A stretch of DNA of 64,000 nt from Knoellia sp. S7-12 (GTDB lineage: Bacteria; Actinomycetota; Actinomycetes; Actinomycetales; Dermatophilaceae): contig NZ_CP155449.1 in assembly GCF_040518285.1 (NCBI RefSeq), positions 434,001 to 498,000 of the forward strand, in the 5' to 3' direction. This document shows positions 53,298-61,685 of the stretch, in pieces (positions within the stretch are counted from its first letter, which is position 1; each line of letters starts with the position of its first letter). The notes below the pieces were generated by a model. It was not told where the DNA came from and ran no database searches. It was given only the letters and a program-made list of their open reading frames with translations. The translations under genes were made by a program, and so were the position numbers.

Positions 53298-54092
53298 ATG
53301 ACCAGCACGATTCCGTTCAGGAAGAACCCATTCGCATCATCGATCCTGCTCTGGGTCCGCACCGACCAGCCGAGGCAGCAAGGGATGGATCATTGGCAGG
53401 GCCCTCACTCCCAGATCATCTCGGCGACCCCGGGGTTCGAGGAGTACCGGCAGATCCACCTCGCTGAGACCAATCCCGGGCTGTGGCCCGCCACCCAGGG
53501 CGTCGAGACGGCCATACCCGTGGATCGCAGGATCGACGGGGTCGCTGAGGTCACGTTCCAGTCGGTTCTGTCGCCGCTTCTGGGCCGGAAGCAGACCCGC
53601 CTCGCGTACCAGGACGAGATCAACGTGTTCCGGCGCACCCTGCTCTATTCCGGACTGCCGAACACCTCCCGTTGGTACGAGGTCGCAGGCGACGGCGAGA
53701 AGGTCGGAGCCCGCGCCCTCATCTACCTCCGGAGACGACAAGGTGTGCGCACCGGCCTCTTCCGCAAGCACCTCACCCAAGAGCTCGTGCCTGCGCTCGC
53801 GAATACCGGTGTGCTGACAGAGCTCCGGACCCAGGTCTTCATGCCCTGGAACAAGAAGCTCTGGGACACGCCCGACGTCGCGCACGACAACCCCACTGAC
53901 CAGCGGTTCCACGCCTCGCTGATCCTCGGCTTCACAGACGCAGCCGCACGAGCAGCCTTCTTCGCAGGTGAGGAGATCACCACGTTGTCGGACCGGCTTT
54001 CCGAGTTCGCCTCGGCCGTCCACGCCTACAAGGTGTCCGTCGCCCTCACCTACGTCAAGGACGGAGTCATCCTCCCGACCTACAAGGCCTAG
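53298..54092 (+). CDS. Uncharacterised protein, possible EthD-like fold
   Basis: 264 residues without signal peptide or membrane helix. It reads as two similar halves: SSILLWVRTDQPRQQGMDHW with GPHSQIISATPGFEEYRQIH, then a second part with TRTG-like and HASLILGFTDAAARAAFFAG. The pattern suggests a dimeric alpha/beta-barrel, as in EthD proteins that act beside hydrolases and oxygenases. GAAGGAAG precedes the ATG. Second gene of the TetR A operon. Confidence 0.7.
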   Translation: MTSTIPFRKNPFASSILLWVRTDQPRQQGMDHWQGPHSQIISATPGFEEYRQIHLAETNPGLWPATQGVETAIPVDRRIDGVAEVTFQSVLSPLLGRKQTRLAYQDEINVFRRTLLYSGLPNTSRWYEVAGDGEKVGARALIYLRRRQGVRTGLFRKHLTQELVPALANTGVLTELRTQVFMPWNKKLWDTPDVAHDNPTDQRFHASLILGFTDAAARAAFFAGEEITTLSDRLSEFASAVHAYKVSVALTYVKDGVILPTYKA

Positions 54093-54130
54093 GTCGTCGT
54101 GTCTCGATCTCTACGCCAGCCACGACGACG

Positions 54131-54156
54131 AGGGCCGCAGCATCTGCTGCGGCCCT
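54131..54156. terminator. Bidirectional hairpin terminator
   Basis: AGGGCCGCAGCA and TGCTGCGGCCCT are perfect 12-bp arms with a 2-nt loop, between the convergent TetR A operon and SDR operon. Confidence 0.85.
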
Positions 54157-54186
54157 CCTGCGTGTCCGACTGCTCGAAGGTGAACG

Positions 54187-55002
54187 TCAGTTCGGCATCC
54201 GGTTGAATTTGCGGACGATGCGGTCGAAGATCCGGGCCGGAAGGACGCGGTGCAGCACGCTGATGCTGGCGGCCGTCGAGCCGGCGGTGCGCCGCAGTTT
54301 CGGGTTCCGGTCGGTGGCCGCCGCGACGATCGCCTTGGCCACGACGGCGGGGTCATCGCCGCCGCTCGTGTTCTTTGCCAGCACCTCGTCGAAGGTGCGG
54401 CGTCCCGACGCGTAGAGCGGCAGCGGGGTGTCGGCCTGAACGCTGTGGGCACCGAATGGCGTGTTGATGGGGCCGGGCTCCACGAGCAGGATCCGCACGC
54501 CGTGCTCACGAACCTCGTGGTCCAGTGACCCGGAGTAGCCCTCGACCGCGTGCTTGGTCGAGACGTAGACGGCCATGAACGGGCTGGGCACGAACCCGCT
54601 GAGGGAGGAGACGTTGATGATGCGTCCGTGCCGTTGAGCGCGCATGAACGGCAGGACCGCCTTGGTCATCCGCATGACGCCGTAGACGTTGATGTCGAAG
54701 ACGTCCTGCATCTGCTCGATGGAGAACTCCTCTGCGGCGCCGGTGGCGCCGACGCCGGCATTGTTGACCAGGACGTCGATCTGCCCGAACTGGCCGATCA
54801 CCTGCTCGACCACAGAGGCGACCGAGTCGTCGCTGGTCACGTCGAGGTCGAGGTAGGTCACCCCGGCGGGTGCGGTGACCCGCGAGGTGTTGCGGCCGGT
54901 GCCGATCACCTCGAAACCTGCGGCGGCGAGCGCGTGAGCAGTCGCTTTGCCGATGCCTGAGGAAGCGCCTGTCACGAGGGCGACCTTCCGACGTGCACTC
55001 AT
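54187..55002 (-). CDS. Classical short-chain dehydrogenase/reductase
   Basis: 271 residues. Cofactor site VALVTGASSGIGKATAHAL, VLVNNAGVGATG, catalytic Ser INVSSLSG and Tyr-Lys YVSTKHAVEGYS, PGPINTPFG after. A C-terminal extension of about 80 residues is basic and membrane-associated in style. Its ATG shares a base with the upstream stop (TGATG), so the two SDR genes are coupled under TetR B. Confidence 0.93.
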   Translation of the reverse strand: MSARRKVALVTGASSGIGKATAHALAAAGFEVIGTGRNTSRVTAPAGVTYLDLDVTSDDSVASVVEQVIGQFGQIDVLVNNAGVGATGAAEEFSIEQMQDVFDINVYGVMRMTKAVLPFMRAQRHGRIINVSSLSGFVPSPFMAVYVSTKHAVEGYSGSLDHEVREHGVRILLVEPGPINTPFGAHSVQADTPLPLYASGRRTFDEVLAKNTSGGDDPAVVAKAIVAAATDRNPKLRRTAGSTAASISVLHRVLPARIFDRIVRKFNRMPN

Positions 55003-55724
55003 CACTGGCCCATGAGGTGCGTGGCCGACAACTCCGCATACAGCGCCTCGACCGGGCCGCTCAGCGCGGCCTTGACCTGAACCGACAAATCGTCGGCGAG
55101 GACCTCGTACTCCCCGGCCTCGAAGGCGTCATACACCTTCGTCACGAGCTCTGCGGGCAGCAGCTTGGGCCCTTCAGCGTGGGCGGCCATGGGGGTGTCG
55201 ACGTAGCCCATGTGCACACCGGTCACGTGAACCCCCTCTGAGGCCAGCTCGAGACGCAGTGAGTTGGTGGCCGACCACAGCGCGGCCTTGGACGCGCTGT
55301 AGATGCCGCCGAAGGCGTACCAGCTGGCGACGGAGTGGACGTCAACCAGGCCGGACTCGTGCTTGGTGGCGAGGATGGGTGCGAAGGCGCGGGCGATGAA
55401 GACCGGCCCGAAGAAGTTCGTCTCCATGTTTGCGCGGATGTCCGCCTCGGTCGCCGTCAGCAGGCTGGCGGTCGGCGGGGTCGCGCCTGCGTTGTTGATC
55501 AGCACCGTCACGTCCCCTGCAGTGACAACGGCTGCCTGGATGGAGGCGCTGTCGGTGACGTCGAGTGGGATGGGCACGATGCGGTCGTCGTCCCAGGTGC
55601 GGGGGATGCGGGCTGTGGCATAGACCTTGCTCGCGCCACGAGCCAGGGCTTCGTGCACGAAGTGGGTGCCGATGCCACCGTTGGAACCCGTGACGAGCAC
55701 GGTGGCTCCGTTGAGTGTGGGCAT
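55002..55724 (-). CDS. Short-chain dehydrogenase/reductase
   Basis: 240 residues. TVLVTGSNGGIGTHFVHEAL, VLINNAGATPP, HSVASWYAFGG (Ser) and YSASKAALWSATN (Tyr-Lys) give a complete active site. First gene of the operon divergent from TetR B. Likely NAD(P)-linked alcohol/ketone oxidoreductase. Confidence 0.93.
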   Translation of the reverse strand: MPTLNGATVLVTGSNGGIGTHFVHEALARGASKVYATARIPRTWDDDRIVPIPLDVTDSASIQAAVVTAGDVTVLINNAGATPPTASLLTATEADIRANMETNFFGPVFIARAFAPILATKHESGLVDVHSVASWYAFGGIYSASKAALWSATNSLRLELASEGVHVTGVHMGYVDTPMAAHAEGPKLLPAELVTKVYDAFEAGEYEVLADDLSVQVKAALSGPVEALYAELSATHLMGQ

Positions 55725-55812
55725 GTTCGTGGTCCTCCTTGGTGGGGTGTGATCCGAACCGCAGGTGCGGCTCGTCGTGGGAGAATGAACCGAGGCACAT
55801 ACGAGCCCACAC

Positions 55813-55847
55813 AGTTCTGACTTTGATCAGAACTGATCCCAGTCAGA
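55813..55847. promoter_or_regulatory. Nested TetR-type dyads
   Basis: AGTTCTGA (55813-55820) pairs with TCAGAACT (55827-55834); GATCAG-AA-CTGATC (55825-55838) is a second perfect dyad; TCTGAC (55816) pairs with GTCAGA (55842). They sit 25 nt upstream of TetR B. Confidence 0.7.
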
Positions 55848-55870
55848 TCCTATTCCGGAGGACACACGTC

Positions 55871-56473
55871 ATGGCCCTCGCCGCACAGCCGGTCGGACGA
55901 CGCGAGCGGAACAAGCAGGACAAACTGGACCGCATCACCGCCGCGGCCCGCGCCCTCTTCGCGAAGCACGGAGTCGACGAGGTCACGACCCAGCAGATCG
56001 CCGACAGGGCCGACATCGGCGCGGGCACCTTGTTCCTGTATGCCAAGAGCAAGGGCGAGCTGCTCCTGCTCGTGCAGAACTCAAGCTATGCCGACGCACT
56101 CGTGAAAGGCAGGGCGGCCGCCCAGAGCATTCCCGACGCCCTCGACGCGGTGATGGCGATCATCCGTCCGGTCGTTGAATGCAACCGTGTCCAGATCGAC
56201 AACGGGCGCACATATCTGCGGGAGATCGTCTTCGGCGACCCCGAAGAGCCGTACCGCCGCGACGCTCTTGCCCTCACTGTGCAGACCGAGGAGGCGATCG
56301 CGACGGTGTTGCAGCGCGACCAGCACGCCAGCCCCCGTGATGCGGCAATGCTGGCGCACATCGTCTCCGCCATCATGTTCCTCAGCATGGCGGCCACGAT
56401 CAACATCGCCCGCTCCGTCGATGAAATCCTCGAGGACATCAAAAGCCAGGTGCGCGTTCTCCTGCCGCACTGA
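55871..56473 (+). CDS. TetR-family regulator (paralogue B)
   Basis: 200 residues from ATG 55871, preceded by GGAGG. HTH: ITAAARALFAKHGVDEVTTQ, IADRADIGAGTLFLYAKSKG. Shares DNGRTYLREIVFGDPEEPYR and VGRRERNKQDK-type ends with paralogue A. It likely represses the divergent two-SDR operon. Confidence 0.93.
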   Translation: MALAAQPVGRRERNKQDKLDRITAAARALFAKHGVDEVTTQQIADRADIGAGTLFLYAKSKGELLLLVQNSSYADALVKGRAAAQSIPDALDAVMAIIRPVVECNRVQIDNGRTYLREIVFGDPEEPYRRDALALTVQTEEAIATVLQRDQHASPRDAAMLAHIVSAIMFLSMAATINIARSVDEILEDIKSQVRVLLPH

Positions 56474-56591
56474 CCGCCGCGCCCGCAAGATTGCAGCACT
56501 GTGGGTGGGGGGCAGGCCGGCAGGCGGTAGCCTTCCGTGGCGAGACTCGACTTCCCGAGGGCTCGAACACGATCGTGATGGAGACCTGACG

Positions 56592-57461
56592 TTGCTGAAC
56601 TCGACGCTGCTCATGTCGTCGGCGCACTATTTCGGCAACGACCACAAGCTCAACCCCTATTACCAGGACGGCGCGACCGTCGACACGGCCAAGGCCGAGG
56701 TCGAGCACAACGGCATCAAGGATGCGTTGCACCGCGCAGGCGCCGAGATCGTCACCGTCGAAGCGCCCCCGACGAGCCAGGACGGCGTCTACACCGCCAA
56801 CTGGGCGCTCGTTCGCGGTGGCCGCGCGCTCATGGCGACGCTCCCACCCTCACGCCAGAGCGAGGAGGCGTGGGCGCGCACTCAGCTCACCGAGCTCGGC
56901 TACCAGATCGACGACCTGCCGCAGCCGTGGCGCTTCAGCGGACAGGGCGACGCCCTGATCTGTGGTGACCTCGTGTTCTGCGGAGCCGGCTATCGCTCCG
57001 ACGAAGAAGCCTTGGCGTATGCCGCCCAGCACTTCGGTCTCGAACGTATCCAGTTGCAGACCCTCCCGCAGCTCGACGACGCCGGCCAGCCGGTCGTCAA
57101 CGTCGTGAGCGGCTGGCCCGACAGTTACTGGTACGACATCGACCTCACGCTTTCCGTTCTGCGCGAACCCGATTCGGCCGGTCGCGGCCTCATCGCCTAC
57201 TGCCCGGAGGCGTTCACGCCCGAGAGTCGTGAGCTGCTCGCGAAGCTCGACGTCGTCGACAAGATCGAGATCTCCGAGGCCGAGGCGCGGACGTCGTTCG
57301 CGTGCAACCTCGTGTCCACGGGTTCAACGGTCGTCATGAGCGACAACGCACCGCAGTTGCGGGCAGACGTTGAGAGTGCCGGCCTGTCGGTCATCACCCC
57401 GCACGTCGACGAGCTCGCCAAGGGCGGCGGCTACATCCGCTGCACGTCTCTCTGGATCTGA
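56592..57461 (+). CDS. ADI/DDAH-superfamily (amidinotransferase-fold) protein
   Basis: 289 residues. I chose TTG 56592 because GGAG lies 8 nt upstream and family members begin before SSAHYFGNDHKLNPYY; the first ATG (56613) would clip the first strand. Superfamily features: DGVYTANWALV, GQGDALICGDLVFCG and the C-terminal Cys in GGGYIRCTSLW, the position of the nucleophile in DDAH/arginine deiminase. The usual catalytic His before the central Asp is not evident (SYWYDIDLTLSVL). Substrate unknown. Confidence 0.82.
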   Translation: MLNSTLLMSSAHYFGNDHKLNPYYQDGATVDTAKAEVEHNGIKDALHRAGAEIVTVEAPPTSQDGVYTANWALVRGGRALMATLPPSRQSEEAWARTQLTELGYQIDDLPQPWRFSGQGDALICGDLVFCGAGYRSDEEALAYAAQHFGLERIQLQTLPQLDDAGQPVVNVVSGWPDSYWYDIDLTLSVLREPDSAGRGLIAYCPEAFTPESRELLAKLDVVDKIEISEAEARTSFACNLVSTGSTVVMSDNAPQLRADVESAGLSVITPHVDELAKGGGYIRCTSLWI

Positions 57462-57468
57462 CCAACCG

Positions 57469-57533
57469 CGACTTATTGCGACTTCGCAGAGTTGCTCGCT
57501 GCGCTCGCGACTATGCGAAGTCGCAATAAGTCG
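57469..57533. terminator. Long-stem hairpin with 25-nt loop
   Basis: Perfect 20-nt arms (57469-57488 and 57514-57533) lie between the convergent ADI-like gene and the 55-codon gene. The loop contains a further short self-complementary stretch. Confidence 0.8.
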
Positions 57534-57536
57534 AGA

Positions 57537-57704
57537 TCAGGGACGGGACTGCTGGGCGCGGGCGTGGCGCTCATGGAGGCGCTCGCGGATCTCGTCGGGT
57601 GAGTAGGCCCGCCGCTGCCGCTCGTTGCGCGCGATCACGGCGCCGGTCGCGACGACAGAGGCGACGCTGGCCAGCCCGAGAACCTTCCACCAGTTCGACT
57701 GCAT
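57537..57704 (-). CDS. 55-residue single-helix membrane protein
   Basis: MQSNWWKVLGLASVASVVAT begins the protein, followed by an Arg-rich cytoplasmic helix (YSPDEIRERLHERHARAQ). The 20-nt stem ends 4 nt past its stop. Divergent from the permuted NlpC/P60-like gene. Function unknown, though the layout is typical of conserved actinobacterial small proteins. Confidence 0.65.
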   Translation of the reverse strand: MQSNWWKVLGLASVASVVATGAVIARNERQRRAYSPDEIRERLHERHARAQQSRP

Positions 57705-57779
57705 GACGGCAAGCGTATGCGGGGCGTCTTCGACGTGGGAGGAGCGTGAGGTGCCCCATGGCGAAGCCAAAGAACGGCA

Positions 57780-57785
57780 TACGCT
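57780..57785 (+). promoter_or_regulatory. -10 element of a leaderless mRNA
   Basis: TACGCT, 6 nt before ATG 57792, inside CGGCATACGCT. Same arrangement as at 48814. Confidence 0.55.
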
Positions 57786-57791
57786 GCCGTC

Positions 57792-58472
57792 ATGGGTTCT
57801 GCTGCCGAAACCTCCGCCGGAATCTCGCTCGACGAGGCCATCGAACTCACCCGCACCGGCGACGTGTGGATCTTCCGAGGACGGTCCATGGCCGACCGGG
57901 CCATCCAGGCCGCAACGAACGCGCCGGTCAACCACGTCGGCATGGCCGTCGTGCTCGAGGACCTGCCGCCACTGATGTGGCACGCCGAACTCGGGAAGTC
58001 GTTGCAGGACATGTGGACCGGGGACTTCCACCGTGGCGTCCAGCTGCACGACCTGCGTGCGTCGGTGACGCGTTGGCAGGAGACCTATGAGCAACGGGCC
58101 TGGCTGCGTCAGCTGACTCCGGAGGTGGGGGAGGAGCACGAGGACGCCGTCCTGCGGTGCGTGGCCCGCCTCGACGGAGTCTCGTTCCCGTCGACGGGCC
58201 GGCTCGCATGGCGCTGGCTCTCGGGGCGCGACGGCCATGTGTCGCGGCGTGACCTCGACCTCAAGGCGGTGCGACCGGAGGTGGCCTACTGCGCCGAGGT
58301 GGTGGCTCTGACCTATGAGGAGATGGGGCTGCTCACGCCGGACGCGCCGATGAACTGGTACGACCCCGGGAGGTTCTGGAGCGGCGACAAGCTGCCGCTC
58401 GTGCCCGGCTGGGAGCTCGGAACAGAGATCGAGGTCGCCGCAGAGCCGCAGGCAAAGGGCGATGCAACCTGA
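57792..58472 (+). CDS. Permuted NlpC/P60-like (YiiX-type) papain-fold protein
   Basis: 226 residues. GDVWIFRGRSMADRAIQ and APVNHVGMAV supply the His motif first, and VAYCAEVVALTYEEMGLL the Cys near the C-terminus, the circularly permuted order of the YiiX/LRAT-like branch. Members cleave amide or ester bonds of lipids or peptides. No signal peptide, so it is cytoplasmic. Confidence 0.75.
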   Translation: MGSAAETSAGISLDEAIELTRTGDVWIFRGRSMADRAIQAATNAPVNHVGMAVVLEDLPPLMWHAELGKSLQDMWTGDFHRGVQLHDLRASVTRWQETYEQRAWLRQLTPEVGEEHEDAVLRCVARLDGVSFPSTGRLAWRWLSGRDGHVSRRDLDLKAVRPEVAYCAEVVALTYEEMGLLTPDAPMNWYDPGRFWSGDKLPLVPGWELGTEIEVAAEPQAKGDAT

Positions 58473-58591
58473 GTCACACCTGGTTACCGGTCGACAAGTG
58501 TGCGGTACGCTCGGTATCAGGCACTAGCGGTACCGGATAGTTTGCTGCGCACGTGCATGACCGACGACGTTTCCTCGAAGGGAAGCCCACC

Positions 58592-59917
58592 ATGGCGACC
58601 ACGCCGACCTCCCTCGCAGACCGGGGCCAGCGCCTCGGTCTGCGCCTCATCTCCAAGGCCGGCGGACTCCCCGTCATGGCCGACCCCAAGGTGCGTGGCC
58701 GAGTGGAGAAGCTCCTCAATCGCGGCGCCCACTCCGGGTTCAAGGCCCAGGTCGCTGTCGGCCGCGCGTTCAAGAGGTCCAAGGGCTCCGGTTCCGCCAC
58801 CCGCCCGGCGACGGCGAAGCGCAGCGGTGTCTTCGACCTCACGCCGACCGAAGACCAGCAGATGCTCCAGCAGGCCGCCAGCGAGCTCGCCGACGACGTG
58901 ATCCGGCCCGCCGGGTCCCGCGCCGACTCCGAGCGAGCCGTGCCCGACGAGGTCCGCGCCGCCATGCAGGAGATGGGGCTCGCGCTCGTGGGCGTGCCCG
59001 AGGAGCTCGGTGGCATCGCCGAGGAGCGTTCGGCCGTCGCCGGCGTCCTCGTCCTCGAGCAGCTCGCCCGCGGCGACATGGGCATCGCCGTCTCGCAGAT
59101 GGCCACCGCTGCCGTCGCGACGGCGCTCGCTCTCTATGGCGACGCAGACCAGCAGGCGACCTACCTGCCGCACTTCACCGGTAATGTGCCGGTGGTCGCC
59201 GCGGCGTTCGCGCTCCAGGAGCCGCAGCCGCTCTTCGACCCGTTCGCGCTGACGACCACCGCTGTCGCACAGGGCGATTCGCTCGTCGTCAACGGCACCA
59301 AGGCCATCGTGGCCAACGCCGACAAGGCCGAGATCTTCATCATCTCGGCGATGGTCGACGGCGAGGCCCGCCTCATCGTCATCGAGTCCGCGACCGACGG
59401 CATCACCATCGAGGACGACCCGGCGATGGGGGTGCGTGCAGCCCACACCGGCCGCGCCATCTTCACCGACGTCACCGTCCCCAGGACCAACCTGCTCGGG
59501 ACCGCCGACGACCACCGCGACGCGGTCCGCCGTGCGCGCATCGCCTGGGCCGCCGCCGCCTGTGGCACCGCCAGGGCCGTTCTCGACCAGGTCATCACCT
59601 ACGCCCAGGAGCGCAAGGCGTTCGGCGAGCCGATCGGCCAGCGCCAGGCCGTCGCCTTCATGATCTCCGACATCGCCGTCGAGCTCGACGGACTCCGCCT
59701 CGTGACGCTCAAGGCGGCCGCCCGCCTCGACGCCGACACCGACGTCGCCCAGATCGCCGCCGAGGCACGCTCGCTCACCGCGACGTATGCCGCGCAGATC
59801 GGCTCGCACGCCGTGCAGCTGCTCGGCGGGCACGGCTTCGTCAAGGATTTCGACAACGAACGTTGGTACCGCGACCTCCGTGGAGCGGGTGTCCTCGAGG
59901 GCACCCTGCTCGTCTGA
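58592..59917 (+). CDS. Acyl-CoA dehydrogenase family protein
   Basis: 441 residues; an 80-residue basic N-terminal extension (RGQRLGLRLISKAGGLPVMA) precedes the fold. ACAD features include RKAFGEPIGQRQAVAFMISD, QLLGGHGFVKDFDNERWYRD and VEGTLL-type end. The FAD-loop SGSD/GSD motif is weak (FALQEPQPLFDPFALTTTA). GAAGGGA precedes ATG 58592. Forms a pair with the next gene, perhaps a heteromeric enzyme. Confidence 0.88.
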   Translation: MATTPTSLADRGQRLGLRLISKAGGLPVMADPKVRGRVEKLLNRGAHSGFKAQVAVGRAFKRSKGSGSATRPATAKRSGVFDLTPTEDQQMLQQAASELADDVIRPAGSRADSERAVPDEVRAAMQEMGLALVGVPEELGGIAEERSAVAGVLVLEQLARGDMGIAVSQMATAAVATALALYGDADQQATYLPHFTGNVPVVAAAFALQEPQPLFDPFALTTTAVAQGDSLVVNGTKAIVANADKAEIFIISAMVDGEARLIVIESATDGITIEDDPAMGVRAAHTGRAIFTDVTVPRTNLLGTADDHRDAVRRARIAWAAAACGTARAVLDQVITYAQERKAFGEPIGQRQAVAFMISDIAVELDGLRLVTLKAAARLDADTDVAQIAAEARSLTATYAAQIGSHAVQLLGGHGFVKDFDNERWYRDLRGAGVLEGTLLV

Positions 59918-59960
59918 CCCGGCATACCCCCATTCCCAGGCTCACCTGAAGGGCATCGTT

Positions 59961-61217
59961 GTGATTGACCTTGAAGTTCCCCGGAAGTTCCGCCCGCTCG
60001 TCGAGCAGGCCCGCGGCATGGCCGAAGAGGTCTTTCGGCCCATCTCCCGCAAGTACGACCTCGCCGAGCACGAGTACCCCCGCGAGCTCGACCTCATCTC
60101 CGCCGTCATCGACGGCATGGGCTCCTCGGGCGCCGGCCAGGGTGCAGGGGCGTCGAACACCACCCGCGCCACCGACGACCAGGAAGGGGTCGTCGCGGCT
60201 GTCGGCTCGGGTCGCAACACCCGTGAGGACAAGCGGGTCAAGAACGGCTCCAACCTCTCCTCCGTGCTCTCGATCCTCGAGACCTGCCGCGGTGACGTCG
60301 GGCTCACCCTCTCCATCCCGCGCCAAGGACTGGGCAACGCGGCCATCGCGGCCGTCGCCAACGAAGAACAAAAGGCGAGGTATGCCGGTCAGTGGGCCGC
60401 CATGGCCATCACCGAGCCCGAGACCGGCTCGGACTCCGGCGCCATCCGGACGACCGCCGTCAAGGACGGTGACGAGTACGTCCTCAATGGCGAGAAGATC
60501 TATGTCACCTCCGGTGAGCGCGCCGAGCTCGTCGTCGTCTGGGCGACACTCGACCGGAGCCTGGGCAAGCAGGCCATCAAGTCGTTCGTCGTGCGCCGCG
60601 ACAATCCGGGGATGAAGCTCGTCCGGCTCGAGCACAAGCTGGGCATCCGCGCCTCCGACACGGCCGCCTTCCACCTCGACGACTGCCGCGTCCCGGCCGA
60701 GGACCTGCTCGGCGACCCGGAGATCAAGACCGCGGGCGGCTTCGGCGGCGCGATGCAGACCTTCGACAACACCCGCCCGCTCGTCGCGGCCATGGCCCTG
60801 GGTCTGACCCGCGCCTGCCTCGACACGACCACCGAGCTGCTCGAGAAGGCGGGCGTCACGGTCGACTGGGACAAGCCGGCATACACACAGTGCGCCGCGG
60901 CAGCGAAGCTGCTGCAGATGGAGGCCGACTACGAAGCCGCGCACGCGCTCACTCTGCGTGCCGCCTGGATGGCCGACAACGGCAAGCCGAACTCGATGGA
61001 AGCCTCTATGGCCAAGGCGAAGGCGGGGCGCACGTGCGTCAATGTCGCTCTCGCCTGCGTCGAGCTCGCGGGCGCGACTGGCTACAGCGAGCGCGATCTC
61101 CTCGAGAAGTGGGCGCGCGACTCCAAGATCCTCGACATCTTTGAGGGCACCCAGCAGATTCAGCTGCTCGTCATCGCCCGTCGCCTGCTCGGGATGAGCT
61201 CGAGCCAGCTCAAGTAG
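59961..61217 (+). CDS. Acyl-CoA dehydrogenase
   Basis: 418 residues from GTG 59961 (GAAGGG 7 nt before). Canonical motifs: MAITEPETGSDSGAIRTTA, KLGIRASDTAAFHLDDCRVP, ATGYSERDLLEKWARDSKIL and FEGTQQIQLLVIARRLLG. It follows its partner by 43 nt, so the two are probably cotranscribed. Acts on a longer or modified acyl-CoA; specificity unknown. Confidence 0.93.
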   Translation: MIDLEVPRKFRPLVEQARGMAEEVFRPISRKYDLAEHEYPRELDLISAVIDGMGSSGAGQGAGASNTTRATDDQEGVVAAVGSGRNTREDKRVKNGSNLSSVLSILETCRGDVGLTLSIPRQGLGNAAIAAVANEEQKARYAGQWAAMAITEPETGSDSGAIRTTAVKDGDEYVLNGEKIYVTSGERAELVVVWATLDRSLGKQAIKSFVVRRDNPGMKLVRLEHKLGIRASDTAAFHLDDCRVPAEDLLGDPEIKTAGGFGGAMQTFDNTRPLVAAMALGLTRACLDTTTELLEKAGVTVDWDKPAYTQCAAAAKLLQMEADYEAAHALTLRAAWMADNGKPNSMEASMAKAKAGRTCVNVALACVELAGATGYSERDLLEKWARDSKILDIFEGTQQIQLLVIARRLLGMSSSQLK

Positions 61218-61234
61218 TCAGCCGCTCCTCGCGG

Positions 61235-61582
61235 TCAGCGGCGGCGATTGCGCTGTCGCTGAACCCAGGGCAGGCCGATTGCCAACGTTGCCAGGGCGAG
61301 CACCACGGCAGCCGCGAGCAGTCCGCACAACACGGCGAACCCGATCTTGATGATCCCCTCCCAGATGAGGTGGTCATAGGCAAGGTCGGGTTCGTTCTGC
61401 GTGCCCGTCCAGAAGCCGAGGACGAAGCCCAGCGTCGTGAGGATCATCAGCCCGAGCGAGAGACCGGCGCCCTTGGCGACTTGGGTGGCGTCGATGGGAG
61501 TGCCCGACTCGTCCTCATCGACCCGGTGAGCGAACGTCTCGAAGACGTCCGGCAACGGCTCTGAGCTGCGGCGCTTGGGCAT
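61235..61582 (-). CDS. Two-helix membrane protein
   Basis: 115 residues from ATG 61582. A polar N-terminus (PKRRSSEPLPDVFETFAHRV) is followed by helices LSLGLMILTTLGFVLGFWTG and AVLCGLLAAAVVLALATLAI. No family recognised; ATG 61594 is an alternative start. Convergent with the acyl-CoA dehydrogenase. Confidence 0.65.
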   Translation of the reverse strand: MPKRRSSEPLPDVFETFAHRVDEDESGTPIDATQVAKGAGLSLGLMILTTLGFVLGFWTGTQNEPDLAYDHLIWEGIIKIGFAVLCGLLAAAVVLALATLAIGLPWVQRQRNRRR

Positions 61583-61685
61583 GCCGGGAAGCATATGCCC
61601 CGGCACGCGGACGCCTCTGGCGCTCACAGGGCGTGGCGGTCCAAACTGGTGAACCGAACACCCGCGCGACAGTCAGGTGCTGATC

